Shown one piece after another: positions 19,065 to 27,186 of a stretch of 64,000 nucleotides of DNA. Each line of letters starts with the position of its first letter. The first letter of the stretch is position 1. The DNA lies in the NCBI RefSeq assembly GCF_005502885.1, contig NZ_SCMR01000001.1, forward strand, positions 372,001 to 436,000. The letters run 5' to 3'. This DNA is from Microbacterium sp. 2FI. GTDB lineage: Bacteria; Actinomycetota; Actinomycetes; Actinomycetales; Microbacteriaceae. The position numbers and the translations under genes were made by a program. The notes below the pieces were generated by a model. The model was not told the origin of the DNA and ran no database searches. It worked only from the letters and a program-made list of their open reading frames with translations.

Positions 19065-19775
19065 ATGGTCGACCGCCTACTGGTGACGGGCGGCGCGTCG
19101 GGGATCGGCCGCGCCATCGTCGAGCACGGGATTGCCCAGGGCTGGGACGTCATCGTGATCGACCGGCAGCGCTCTCAGCAGGGTCGCTCGGTCATCGCCG
19201 ACCTCGCCGATGTCGACAGCACGGCCGTCGCACTGGCTGATGCCCTGGCCGAGGGACCGATCACGCGCCTCGTCAACAACGTCGGAGCGGTGTTCCCCGC
19301 CGGCCTGCAGGAGCAGACGCTGACCCAGCTCGACCAGTCCCATGCCCTCAACCTCAGGGCGGCGGTCCAGTGCGCCCAAGCGGTCGTCGGCGGCATGACC
19401 GAGGCCGGCTTCGGGCGGATCGTGAACATGACGTCGCGGGCAGCTTTGGGCAAGGAGCTGCGCACGGCCTACGCCGCAGCGAAGGCCGGCCTCATCGGGC
19501 TCACCAGGGTCTGGGCGCTCGAACTCGGCCCCGCACGGATCACCGTCAACGCGATCGGCCCAGGGCCCATCGCGACTGAGCTCTTTCTGAACGCGAATCC
19601 CGCCGACTCGCCATACACCCAGGCGATCGTGTCGTCGGTCCCCGTCGGCCGCCTCGGCGAGCCCGAGGACGTCGCGCATGCGGCCGCGTTCTTCCTCGAC
19701 GAGAGATCGGGCTTCGTGACGGGTCAGACCCTGTACGTGTGCGGCGGGCTCTCCGTCGGCTCGATTCCGGTCTGA
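19065..19775 (+). CDS. SDR family oxidoreductase
   Basis: From the ATG at 19065 (preceded by GAGGGGCAGG) the protein has 236 residues: TGGASGIGRAI cofactor loop, VIDRQ after strand 2, NNVGA, catalytic Ser in VNMTSRAAL, YAAAK, and the GP-x-A-T-E loop. Divergent from lysR, so it is probably controlled by the same regulator. It may supply a dehydrogenase step for the enolase/VOC operon. Confidence 0.88.
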   Translation: MVDRLLVTGGASGIGRAIVEHGIAQGWDVIVIDRQRSQQGRSVIADLADVDSTAVALADALAEGPITRLVNNVGAVFPAGLQEQTLTQLDQSHALNLRAAVQCAQAVVGGMTEAGFGRIVNMTSRAALGKELRTAYAAAKAGLIGLTRVWALELGPARITVNAIGPGPIATELFLNANPADSPYTQAIVSSVPVGRLGEPEDVAHAAAFFLDERSGFVTGQTLYVCGGLSVGSIPV

Positions 19776-19796
19776 CGACGGAGCCGAGGTCCGTGC

Positions 19797-20780
19797 TCAG
19801 CCGAGCACGACGACGGCTTTGCCCCCCACGACGCCGGCCTCCATGTCGCGGTGCGCCTGGACGATCTCGTCGAGGTCGTAGGTGCGCCCGACCGGGATCT
19901 GAGCGCGACCATCTTCGACGGCGTCGAGGTAGGCCTGGAGCTCTGCCGGAGGCAGGTCGGCTGCTTCGCCCGAGTACGCGGTGAGGCGGACGCCGTTGGG
20001 GAGCCATGCCATCGGATAGAACTCGGGGATGGTCCACTGGTCCGACAGCATGCCGGTGAAGCACACGGTGCCGCCGGTGCGAACGGCTCGGAGGGTGTCC
20101 TTCATCACGTTCACCCCGACGAGCTCCACCGCACCGTCGACGCCGTCGGGGAACAGCTCGCGCACCGAGTCTGCGATGTCACCGTCGTCGATCAGGATGT
20201 GGTCGACCCCGATGGACTCGAGCTGTGAGCGCGCGCTCTCGCGCCGTGTCGTCGCCAGGACGGTGAGGCCGTGGAGCTTGCCGAGAACGGCGAGTGCGAG
20301 GCCGATCGACGATGTGCCGCCGCGGATCAGGAGCGTCTGCCCAGGTTGCGCGTGCAATCCGACGAAGAGGGAGCCGTACGCGGTCTGCAGCATCTCGGGG
20401 ACCGCCCCCAGCAGGTCCCATGCGAGGGGGCTGGCGAAAGCGATGACCTGGGCTGCCGGCACGACGACGTACTCGGCGTAGCCGCCGTCGAAGTCTCGAC
20501 CCATCCCGCCCATCATGGTGACGACCTGGGTGCCCACGGCGAACTCTCCACCGGGTGCGGCGGCGACGACACCGGTCGCCTCGATGCCCGGGACGCGCGG
20601 GAACGAGCCGCTGTAGGCCGCTCCTCGCCGGAAGTGCAGTTCGGAGCGATTGAGGCCGAACGCCTTCACGGCGATCAGGACTTCCCCCGGATCCGGAACC
20701 GGCACGGGAATCTCTCGGATCTGGAGGACCTCGGCTGGCCCGGGTTCGCTCACGACGACCGCGCGCATGGTGTCACTCAC
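19797..20780 (-). CDS. zinc-free MDR oxidoreductase (quinone oxidoreductase type)
   Basis: The 327 residues match the medium-chain reductase family: N-terminal MRAVVVSEPGPAEVLQIREIPVP, GIEATGVVAAAPGGEFAVGTQV, and a Rossmann segment LIRGGTSSIGLALAVLGKLHG. The structural zinc cysteines are missing, as in NADPH:quinone reductases (QOR). The GTG at 20780 overlaps the MarR stop (GTGA), so the two are coupled; an internal ATG at 20768 is an alternative. With a MarR partner, it probably reduces quinones or other electrophilic enones. Confidence 0.87.
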   Translation of the reverse strand: MSDTMRAVVVSEPGPAEVLQIREIPVPVPDPGEVLIAVKAFGLNRSELHFRRGAAYSGSFPRVPGIEATGVVAAAPGGEFAVGTQVVTMMGGMGRDFDGGYAEYVVVPAAQVIAFASPLAWDLLGAVPEMLQTAYGSLFVGLHAQPGQTLLIRGGTSSIGLALAVLGKLHGLTVLATTRRESARSQLESIGVDHILIDDGDIADSVRELFPDGVDGAVELVGVNVMKDTLRAVRTGGTVCFTGMLSDQWTIPEFYPMAWLPNGVRLTAYSGEAADLPPAELQAYLDAVEDGRAQIPVGRTYDLDEIVQAHRDMEAGVVGGKAVVVLG

Positions 20781-21238
20781 GCCGTCACCTCCGCCACCGT
20801 GTCGGTGAGACGATCCTGCAGTCGGCGCAGTGCGTCGACGACGAGCGCGGCATCCGCCGGTTCTTCGATGATGCGCCCGATGAACGCTCGCGCGACCTTC
20901 TCGCCGTCCTGCCGTGCCTGCTGGCCGACGAACGTGAGGGCGACCAGCGAGGAGCGGCGGTCTTCGGGATGCGGGCGCCGGGTCGCGAGACCATCGCGCT
21001 CGAGCCGGTCGACGACCTTGCTCGCGGCGCCGATCGTGATCGAGAGCTCCTCGCTCAGTTCGTGCACGCGTCCTGCGCCGTCGTGGCGGTCGAGGATGCG
21101 CAGCGCCTGCAGTGTGCCGAGGCCGACCTGGCCGCTGCGGGCGAGCTGTCGCTCGACCGCATTCCAGAGGTCGGTCTCGAATCGGACGAGGTGATCGAAG
21201 AAGTCCATGACATCCGCAACCGTACTCCTAGGCAGCAT
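20777..21238 (-). CDS. MarR family transcriptional regulator
   Basis: A winged-helix MarR protein: GLGTLQALRILDRHDG, VHELSEELSITIGAASKVVDRLERDGLATRRPHPEDRRSSLVALT, the last part being the wing with the conserved D-x-R. I took the ATG at 21238 because a longer start (21265) would lie upstream of the predicted minus-strand -10 and span a perfect palindrome that looks like the operator. Divergent from the ABC operon; overlaps the quinone reductase by four bases. Likely represses both directions in response to a small ligand. Confidence 0.85.
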   Translation of the reverse strand: MLPRSTVADVMDFFDHLVRFETDLWNAVERQLARSGQVGLGTLQALRILDRHDGAGRVHELSEELSITIGAASKVVDRLERDGLATRRPHPEDRRSSLVALTFVGQQARQDGEKVARAFIGRIIEEPADAALVVDALRRLQDRLTDTVAEVTA

Positions 21239-21252
21239 ATTCCTGGGAATAT
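21237..21252. promoter_or_regulatory. MarR operator with divergent -10 boxes
   Basis: ATATTCC-TG-GGAATAT is a perfect 16-bp palindrome in the 42-bp spacer. It overlaps a plus-strand -10 (TATAGT, 21250-21255) and a minus-strand -10 (TATATT, 21253-21248), so one bound dimer would block both promoters. Confidence 0.65.
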
Positions 21253-21280
21253 AGTTCTCCGACACTCAGTTGACCACCGT

Positions 21281-22111
21281 ATGCAGCAGAATCCGGCACC
21301 CTCCGTGCAGTTCGAGCGACTGCGGGTCCGCTACGGCGACACCGATGTGCTCAATGACGTGTCGCTGACGATCGAGGCAGGCTCGTTCACCGTGCTGCTG
21401 GGTCCGTCGGGTTCGGGGAAGACGACGCTGCTGCGCAGTGTGAATCGGATGGTCGAGCCGGTCGGGGGGCGCGTGCTGGTCGGCGGGAGCGACGTGGCCG
21501 ATGAGAACGTCGTACGCCTGCGGAGGTCGATCGGCTACGTCATGCAGGCGAGCGGACTCTATCCCCACCGGACCGTGCTCGACAACGTCGCGACGGTCCC
21601 GCGGCTCTTCGGCGTCTCCCGGGCAGCCGCTCGCGAGACGGCGCTCGCGACGATGGATCTCGTCGGACTGGGGCGCGAGCTCGCGCCTCGGTACCCCGCA
21701 CAGCTGTCGGGCGGTCAGCAGCAGCGGGTCGGTGTCGCTCGTGCGCTCGCGGCCGGTCCGCGGCTCATGCTCATGGACGAGCCGTTCGGCGCCGTGGACC
21801 CGATCACGCGGCGTGCGCTGCAGCAGGAGGTTCTCCGACTCCACGCAGAAACCGGCATGACGGCGCTGTTCGTCACGCACGATGTCGATGAGGCGCTCGC
21901 ACTCGGGGATCGGATCATCGTGCTGGATGCCGGAGGACGCATCGCGCAGGATGCTGCGCCGACGGAAGTGCTCACGAACCCCGCCGACTCCTTCGTGGCC
22001 GAGATGCTCGGCACCGCGAGCGGCGATCGGTCGCTCCGTGTTCACCCGGCCGGTGGAGCGGAGGTCGTCGTCGACCGATCGGGTCGGCCGGTCGGGGTGC
22101 TCGAGCGATGA
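21281..22111 (+). CDS. ABC transporter ATPase, betaine/choline (OpuC/ProU) type
   Basis: Energises an osmoprotectant-type importer. The 276 residues show Walker A GPSGSGKTT, Q-loop YVMQASGLYPH, signature LSGGQQQRVGVARAL, Walker B LMLMDEPFGAVDP and H-loop VTHDVDEAL. The Q-loop form and the E-P-F-G-A-V-D-P stretch are typical of OpuCA/ProV. The paired CBS domains that follow in OpuCA are absent: the chain ends soon after the ATPase fold. Start ATG 21281 follows the -10 box by 25 nt; its stop overlaps the permease start. Confidence 0.88.
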   Translation: MQQNPAPSVQFERLRVRYGDTDVLNDVSLTIEAGSFTVLLGPSGSGKTTLLRSVNRMVEPVGGRVLVGGSDVADENVVRLRRSIGYVMQASGLYPHRTVLDNVATVPRLFGVSRAAARETALATMDLVGLGRELAPRYPAQLSGGQQQRVGVARALAAGPRLMLMDEPFGAVDPITRRALQQEVLRLHAETGMTALFVTHDVDEALALGDRIIVLDAGGRIAQDAAPTEVLTNPADSFVAEMLGTASGDRSLRVHPAGGAEVVVDRSGRPVGVLER

Positions 22112-22767
22112 ACTGGGTTGCCGAGAACAGCTCCCAGATCGTCGGGCTGCTCATCGCCCATCTCGTGATCACGATTCCCGCGATCGCCCTGAGCGTCATG
22201 GTGGCCGTCCCTCTCGGCCGGCTCGCCCACGCGTCGGGGCGTGCCCGCGGCAGCATCCTTGCCACGACGGGAATCCTCTACGCGATACCGTCGCTTCCGC
22301 TGCTCATCGTGATCCCCGCTGTGCTCGGACTGCCGCTGCGATCGGCGGCGACCATGATCATCGCGCTCACCGTCTATGGGGTCGCGCTGCTCACTCGGAC
22401 GGCGGCGGACGCATTCGCCTCCGTTCCGCGCGAGGTCCTTGCGGCTGCCGACGCGACCGGACACACCTCCGGCGCGCGGTTCGTGCACGTCGAACTGCCG
22501 CTCGCGATGCCCGTCCTCATCGCCGGGACGAGGGTCGTCGCCATGAGCACGATCGGCCTCGCCACCATTGGAGCGCTCATCGGCATCCCGAGCCTGGGGA
22601 GTCTCCTCACCGACGGATTCCAGCGCGGTATCGCCGCTGAAGTGGCCACCGGCATCATTCTCACCCTGGCCCTGGCCGCCGTCGTCGACGGCTCGCTGTG
22701 GTTCGTCGGCCGTGTGAGCCAGCCCTGGGCTCGTGCCGCCCGCGCGTCGAGGAGGGTCGCAGCATGA
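22108..22767 (+). CDS. ABC transporter permease (OpuC type)
   Basis: A 219-residue inner-membrane permease with about five hydrophobic segments and the EAA loop in DAFASVPREVLAAADATGHTSGARFVHVELPLAMP. The early IVGLLIAHLVITIPAIALSVMVAVPLG is characteristic of choline/betaine permeases. ATGA overlaps with both neighbours show a tightly coupled operon. Confidence 0.88.
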   Translation: MNWVAENSSQIVGLLIAHLVITIPAIALSVMVAVPLGRLAHASGRARGSILATTGILYAIPSLPLLIVIPAVLGLPLRSAATMIIALTVYGVALLTRTAADAFASVPREVLAAADATGHTSGARFVHVELPLAMPVLIAGTRVVAMSTIGLATIGALIGIPSLGSLLTDGFQRGIAAEVATGIILTLALAAVVDGSLWFVGRVSQPWARAARASRRVAA

Positions 22768-23438
22768 ACCTTCTCGGTGAGACGCTCGCGTGGCTGGCAG
22801 ACCCGGCCCACTGGTCGGGTCCCGACGGAATTCCGACCCGACTCGCACAGCACGTGGGACTGACCCTTGCGGTGATCGCGATCGCGGGAGCCATCGCGCT
22901 GCCGATCGGTGCGTGGATGGGCCACACCCGCCGGGGCGAGGCGACGATCGCGACACTGGTCAACGGCTCCCGGGCGCTTCCGACGCTGGGGCTCGTCACA
23001 CTGTTCGCACTGTGGCTGGGCATCGGTGTTCGCGCACCGATCATCGCCCTGGTCATCCTCGCGATCCCGTCGATCGTCGCGGCCACCTACTCCGGGATCA
23101 GCTCCGCGTCCCGCCCGGCCGTGGAAGCCGCCCGAGCTCTCGGTCACACGAGCTGGCAGACCCTGACCCGGGTGGAGGCGCCGCTGGCGATGCCGACGAT
23201 CGGCGGCGGATTCCAGTCCGCCCTGCTGCAGGTCGTCGCGACAGCGACGATCGCAGCGTACGTCGCGGACGTCGGACTCGGACGCTACATCTTCTCGGGC
23301 CTCAAGTCCCGTGACTATCCCGAGATGCTCGCCGGCTCACTGCTGACCATCTCGCTCGCCCTCCTCGTCACCGCCGCGGCTGCCGGCATCGGCCGGCTCT
23401 ATCGACACCTCACCACCACCGAAGGGACACCGGAATGA
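22764..23438 (+). CDS. ABC transporter permease (OpuC type), second
   Basis: From the ATG at 22764 (overlapping the previous TGA) the product is 224 residues. It pairs with the preceding permease: HVGLTLAVIAIAGAIALPIGAWMGH near the start and an EAA-like loop SSASRPAVEAARALGHTSWQTLTRVEAPLAMPTI. Both permeases are probably needed for one heterodimeric channel. Confidence 0.88.
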   Translation: MNLLGETLAWLADPAHWSGPDGIPTRLAQHVGLTLAVIAIAGAIALPIGAWMGHTRRGEATIATLVNGSRALPTLGLVTLFALWLGIGVRAPIIALVILAIPSIVAATYSGISSASRPAVEAARALGHTSWQTLTRVEAPLAMPTIGGGFQSALLQVVATATIAAYVADVGLGRYIFSGLKSRDYPEMLAGSLLTISLALLVTAAAAGIGRLYRHLTTTEGTPE

Positions 23439-24349
23439 AGACCACCACCCGAACGCTCGGAACCATCGCAGCCCTCAGCAGCCTCGCGCTGCTGGCCGGA
23501 TGCTCGGGCGGAGACCCGCTCGAGTCCGGTGCACCGTCTGCGTCCGAGACGATCGTCGTCGGCTCCCAGGATTACTACTCGAACGAGATCATCGCCGAGA
23601 TCTACGCTCAGGCATTGGAGGGCGCGGGCTACGACGTGCAGCGCGACTTCCGCATCGGGCAGCGCGAGGCGTACCTGCCTGAGATCGAGGCCGGCCGCAT
23701 CGACCTGTTCCCCGAATACACCGGCCCCCTTCTGCTGGTGTGGGAGCCGGAGGCGAGCCCCGGGACGGCCGACGAGGTCTACGACGCTCTCGCCGCGGCG
23801 GTCCCCGACGGTCTGCGTGTGCTCGACCAGTCGGACGCGTCTGACCAGGACAGCTACGTCGTGACCCGTGAGTTCGCTGAAGAGTACGGCGTGACGACGA
23901 TCGCCGACCTTGCGACGGTGCCGGTTCCGATCACCCTCGGCGGAAACTCCGAAGGCGAGAACCGTCCCATCGGTCCGGCCGGACTCAAGTCCACCTACGG
24001 CGTCGACGTGTCGTTCACCCCCATCGAAGACGGCGGCGGACCGCTCACCGTGAAGGCGCTGCTCGACGACCAGGTGCAGCTCGCCGTCATCTACACCGCC
24101 AGTCCTTCGATGGCAGGCGAAGACCTCGTCGCGCTCGAAGACCCCGACGGGTTCATGCTCGCCTCGCACGTCGTCCCGCTGGCCTCCGACAAGCTCGATG
24201 GGGCCGCGGCGGACATCATCGACAAGATCAGTGCCGCCATGAGCGCAGCCGACCTGGTCGCGCTCAACACCGAGAGCGTCCAGACCCAGGCGCCCGCCGC
24301 GACGATCGCCGAGGAGTGGCTCGCGAGCCGCGCGGACGATCTGCGCTGA
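23435..24349 (+). CDS. betaine/choline-type ABC substrate-binding lipoprotein
   Basis: A 304-residue lipoprotein: lipobox LALLAGC puts the lipid on Cys23. The mature part has the OpuAC/OsmF-like fold: IVVGSQDYYSNEIIAEIYAQALEGAGYDVQRDFRIGQREAYLPEIEAGRIDLFPEYTGPLL, i.e. the motif that closes on a quaternary ammonium ligand, and the later PITLGGNSEG loop. Ligand could be glycine betaine, choline, carnitine or a related compound. Last gene of the four-gene importer. Confidence 0.9.
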   Translation: MKTTTRTLGTIAALSSLALLAGCSGGDPLESGAPSASETIVVGSQDYYSNEIIAEIYAQALEGAGYDVQRDFRIGQREAYLPEIEAGRIDLFPEYTGPLLLVWEPEASPGTADEVYDALAAAVPDGLRVLDQSDASDQDSYVVTREFAEEYGVTTIADLATVPVPITLGGNSEGENRPIGPAGLKSTYGVDVSFTPIEDGGGPLTVKALLDDQVQLAVIYTASPSMAGEDLVALEDPDGFMLASHVVPLASDKLDGAAADIIDKISAAMSAADLVALNTESVQTQAPAATIAEEWLASRADDLR

Positions 24350-24376
24350 TCGCAGATCGCCCATCGGGCGTGCTCG

Positions 24377-24889
24377 TCAGCGGTGCGGGATCGGGTCCGC
24401 TGCGCACTCCTCGGGAGCGCCCTCGAGCGTCACCGCCAGGCGGCGCTCGGGGTCGAGCCCGGTGAGGACCGCGTACGAGATAGTGGACAGCTGGCCGACC
24501 GACTCGCCGTCGAGGTTGCCGAGGATCATCTCCTTCACCGCACCCTCGTAGATCGGGCGGGCCTGCAGGTAGGCCTCCGCGCCCGCCGGGGTGAGTACGG
24601 CATTCGTCGCACGGCCGTCCTCCTCGCACGCGGCCCGGGTGACGAGTCCCTTGCGCTCCAGGCCCGTCACCACCCGCGACAACCGGGGGAGGGTCGCATT
24701 GGTGCGGGAGGCGAGCGCCGTCAGGCGCAGCCTGCCGAGATCTGCGGCGTGCAGGGCCTCGAGCAGCGTGTACTCGAACGAGGTGACTCCTGTGCCGCTG
24801 AGCTGTCGGTCGAGCGCAGTCGGCAGCAGCTCGAGGAGCGCGCGCAACCGTGCGACGGCGACGCGTTCGTCGTGCCCAAGGGGTTCCAT
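24377..24889 (-). CDS. MarR family transcriptional regulator (MhqR-like context)
   Basis: The 170-residue protein is a winged-helix MarR: SFEYTLLEALHAAD, LTALASRTNATLPRLSRVVTGLERKGLVTRAACEEDGRATNAVLT. It is divergent from an operon of a reductase, a ring-cleaving-dioxygenase-like protein, a carboxylesterase-like hydrolase and an LLM flavoprotein. That set resembles the B. subtilis MhqR regulon, in which a MarR repressor responds to hydroquinones and quinones. Assignment to that role is inference from context. Confidence 0.85.
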   Translation of the reverse strand: MEPLGHDERVAVARLRALLELLPTALDRQLSGTGVTSFEYTLLEALHAADLGRLRLTALASRTNATLPRLSRVVTGLERKGLVTRAACEEDGRATNAVLTPAGAEAYLQARPIYEGAVKEMILGNLDGESVGQLSTISYAVLTGLDPERRLAVTLEGAPEECAADPIPHR

Positions 24890-24916
24890 GACGCCAGACT
24901 AACCGAAAGTTGCACC

Positions 24917-24949
24917 TACAAGCAATTGATGTATAGTTCAAGGTACAAG
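24917..24949. promoter_or_regulatory. promoter/operator region of the MarR-divergent operon
   Basis: Two direct TACAAG copies (24917-24922 and 24944-24949) bracket a plus-strand -10, TATAGT (24932-24937). The AT-rich patch stands out in this GC-rich DNA and is the best candidate binding region for the divergent MarR protein. Confidence 0.5.
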
Positions 24950-24990
24950 TAAACGGATGCCGGTCACGGCACGGACACGAGGGAATGGAC

Positions 24991-25569
24991 ATGACGAGCT
25001 TCACGATCATCGGAACGGGAAACATGGGCGGCGCGATCGGCGGCGTGCTCGCGGCAGGCGGGAGCGACGTCAGCCACGTCACGCGGGAGCAGCTCAGCGC
25101 GGCTCCTGCCCTGGGCGATGTCGTCGTCCTCGCTGTCCCCTACGGAGCGGTCGATGAGGTCATCGCGGCCTACGCCGACCAGCTCGATGGCAAGATCGTC
25201 GTCGACATCACCAACCCGCTCAACTTCGAGACCTTCGACTCGCTCGTGGTGCCGGTCGGCAGCTCGGCGGCGGCTGAGATTCAGGCCAAGCTGCCGACCA
25301 GCAAGGTCCTCAAGGCGTTCAACACGACGTTCGCCGCGACGCTCGCCGGCAAGCAGGTCGGCGGCCTTCCGACGACGGTGCTCATCGCCGGAGACGACTC
25401 TTCCGCCAAGGGCGCTCTTGCTGCGGCGATCACCGCCGGGGGCATCGAGGCGATCGACGCCGGCTCGCTCGCGCGAGCCCACGAGCTCGAGGCGCTCGGA
25501 TTCCTTCAGCTGACCCTCGCCGTCGGCGAGAAGATCAGCTGGACCGGCGGCTTCGCCGTCGCACGCTGA
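24991..25569 (+). CDS. NAD(P)-binding reductase (NADPH:F420 reductase-like)
   Basis: The protein (192 residues from ATG 24991, chosen because GAGGG lies seven nt upstream) is an N-terminal Rossmann domain with FTIIGTGNMGGAIGGVLAAGG and DVVVLAVPYGAVDEVIA, then VVDITNPLNF and KVLKAFNTTFA, as in the NADP oxidoreductase coenzyme-F420-dependent family. It has no obvious catalytic domain beyond this. First gene of the MarR-controlled operon; may move hydride to a quinone or flavin in detoxification. Confidence 0.82.
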   Translation: MTSFTIIGTGNMGGAIGGVLAAGGSDVSHVTREQLSAAPALGDVVVLAVPYGAVDEVIAAYADQLDGKIVVDITNPLNFETFDSLVVPVGSSAAAEIQAKLPTSKVLKAFNTTFAATLAGKQVGGLPTTVLIAGDDSSAKGALAAAITAGGIEAIDAGSLARAHELEALGFLQLTLAVGEKISWTGGFAVAR

Positions 25570-25576
25570 CCGTGAC

Positions 25577-25600
25577 GCGGGGCCGGGCGACCGGCCCCGC
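25577..25600 (+). other. intercistronic GNRA hairpin
   Basis: A perfect 10-bp stem, GCGGGGCCGG with CCGGCCCCGC, closed by a GCGA tetraloop, lies between the reductase and dioxygenase genes. It lacks a T-tract, so it is more likely an mRNA stabiliser or processing point than a full terminator. Confidence 0.5.
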
Positions 25601-25621
25601 CACCAGAGAGGAGCACCGATC

Positions 25622-26536
25622 ATGATCGCCGAGACAGACGATCGCGTACTGCATCCAGACAGCTCGATGGGGGCTGTGACGCTCCGCGTCGGAGACCTGG
25701 AAGGCATGTCGGACTACTACGCGCGCGCGTTCGCCATGGAGCCGCTCGAGGAGCGTGCATCAGCAGGCGAGACCCGTCGGGTTCTCGGTCGAGGTCGGAC
25801 TCCTCTCGTGCGGTTGGTGCACACTCCCGACCTTCCCGGCGTCGATCCACATCAGGCCGGGCTGTTCCACACCGCGTTCCTTCTCGAGGATCAGGCCAGC
25901 CTGGCCGCCACGGTCTACCGGGCGGCGCAGGATCCGCGGAGCCGATTCGCAGGTGCCAGCGACCACCTGGTCAGCGAGGCCTTCTACTTCACCGACCCGG
26001 AGGGCAACGGCGTCGAACTCTACGTCGATCGACCCCGCGAGCAGTGGATCCGTCGCGGAACCCAGATCGAGATCACCACCGACTATCTCGACCCGAATGC
26101 ATTCCTCCAGCGGCACTTGACGGAGGAACGGACGGATGCCGGGCCCGCACTCGCCGGACGGGTCGGTCACGTCCACCTCCAAGTCGGCGACCTCGCCACG
26201 GCACGCGCGTTCTACGTCGAGGCGCTCGGCTTCGAGGCGACGCAGACCGGCTACCCCGGCGCGATCTTCGCCTCGGCGGGCGGCTATCACCACCACATCG
26301 CCATGAACGTCTGGAACAGCAGGGGAGCGGGGCCGCGCGCGGCCAGCCTGGGCCTGGGCGATGTCGCCGTGACCGTTCCTACCGTCTCCGAGCTCGAATC
26401 GCTTGAAGCGCGGCTTCGGGCGCGGTCGATCGCTTTCCGCGGTGACGGTCGATCCGTCGCCGTCTCCGACCCCTGGGGAACGGCCGTCACGGTCTCCCTT
26501 CCCGATCTCACCACCGAGGAGATGCTCGCCCGATGA
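25622..26536 (+). CDS. VOC family ring-cleaving dioxygenase-like protein (CatE/MhqO type)
   Basis: The 304-residue chain has two VOC modules: residues 17-140 (GAVTLRVGDLEGMSDYYARAF, LFHTAFLL, DPEGNGVELYVDRP) and 178-295 (GHVHLQVGDLATARAFYVEALGF, YHHHIAMNVW). Candidate metal ligands are the His of GLFHTAF, the Glu of VELY and the second His of GHVHL. The length and tandem layout match CatE/MhqO-like extradiol dioxygenases that open catechol or hydroquinone rings. RBS AGGAG precedes the ATG; the stop overlaps the hydrolase start (ATGA). Confidence 0.85.
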   Translation: MIAETDDRVLHPDSSMGAVTLRVGDLEGMSDYYARAFAMEPLEERASAGETRRVLGRGRTPLVRLVHTPDLPGVDPHQAGLFHTAFLLEDQASLAATVYRAAQDPRSRFAGASDHLVSEAFYFTDPEGNGVELYVDRPREQWIRRGTQIEITTDYLDPNAFLQRHLTEERTDAGPALAGRVGHVHLQVGDLATARAFYVEALGFEATQTGYPGAIFASAGGYHHHIAMNVWNSRGAGPRAASLGLGDVAVTVPTVSELESLEARLRARSIAFRGDGRSVAVSDPWGTAVTVSLPDLTTEEMLAR

Positions 26537-27186
26537 ACACTGCGCTGCGCGACCTGCGCTCACCCGATTTCGCTTCGCACGTCGGGGATTACCGGGCGGT
26601 CATGCTCTTCCTCCACGGCTTCGGCTCGAGCGAGCGGGACCTCGCCGGCCTGGCCCCTGCGCTCGATCTCGCACTTCCGTGGGCATCCCTCCGTGCGCCG
26701 CATGAGGTCGGCAACGGCGGAGCGGCCTGGTTCGAGATCGTGACGCCCGGAAACCCTGACCCCCAGCCGGTCGCGGAGGCGACCGATGCCGTCTGGGCCT
26801 GGGTCGACGAGCATGTGGATCCCGACGCCTGCGTGATTCCCGTCGGCTTCTCACAGGGCGGGCTGATGGCCAGCCAGCTTCTGCGCACGCGACCCGAACG
26901 GGTGCTGGCTCCCGTCGTGCTCGGAGGCTTCGTCCAGGGCTCGCCCCAACCGGGAGACGACACGCTCGCTACGACCAGGCCGCCGCTCTTCTGGGGCCGC
27001 GGGGCAGAGGACCGCGTCATCGCCTCGGCCGCGATCGCACGCACCGCCACCTACCTTCCGCAGCATTCGACTCTGGTGGAAGAGATCTACCCCGGGCTGG
27101 GGCACGGCATCAGCGCAGCCGAGGTGGACGACGTGCGTGGCTTCCTTCGCGCGCACGTCGGGGCTCATGCGGTCGGCGCACGATGA
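26533..27186 (+). CDS. alpha/beta hydrolase (phospholipase/carboxylesterase, MhqD-like)
   Basis: A 217-residue compact esterase: FLHGFGSSERDLAGLAPAL oxyanion region, nucleophile elbow GFSQGGLMA, then GRGAEDRVI with the acid and LGHGIS with the histidine. This is the PF02230 carboxylesterase family. It overlaps its neighbours by four bases on each side. In Mhq-type operons such an enzyme accompanies the dioxygenase; its substrate here is not known. Confidence 0.85.
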   Translation: MNTALRDLRSPDFASHVGDYRAVMLFLHGFGSSERDLAGLAPALDLALPWASLRAPHEVGNGGAAWFEIVTPGNPDPQPVAEATDAVWAWVDEHVDPDACVIPVGFSQGGLMASQLLRTRPERVLAPVVLGGFVQGSPQPGDDTLATTRPPLFWGRGAEDRVIASAAIARTATYLPQHSTLVEEIYPGLGHGISAAEVDDVRGFLRAHVGAHAVGAR

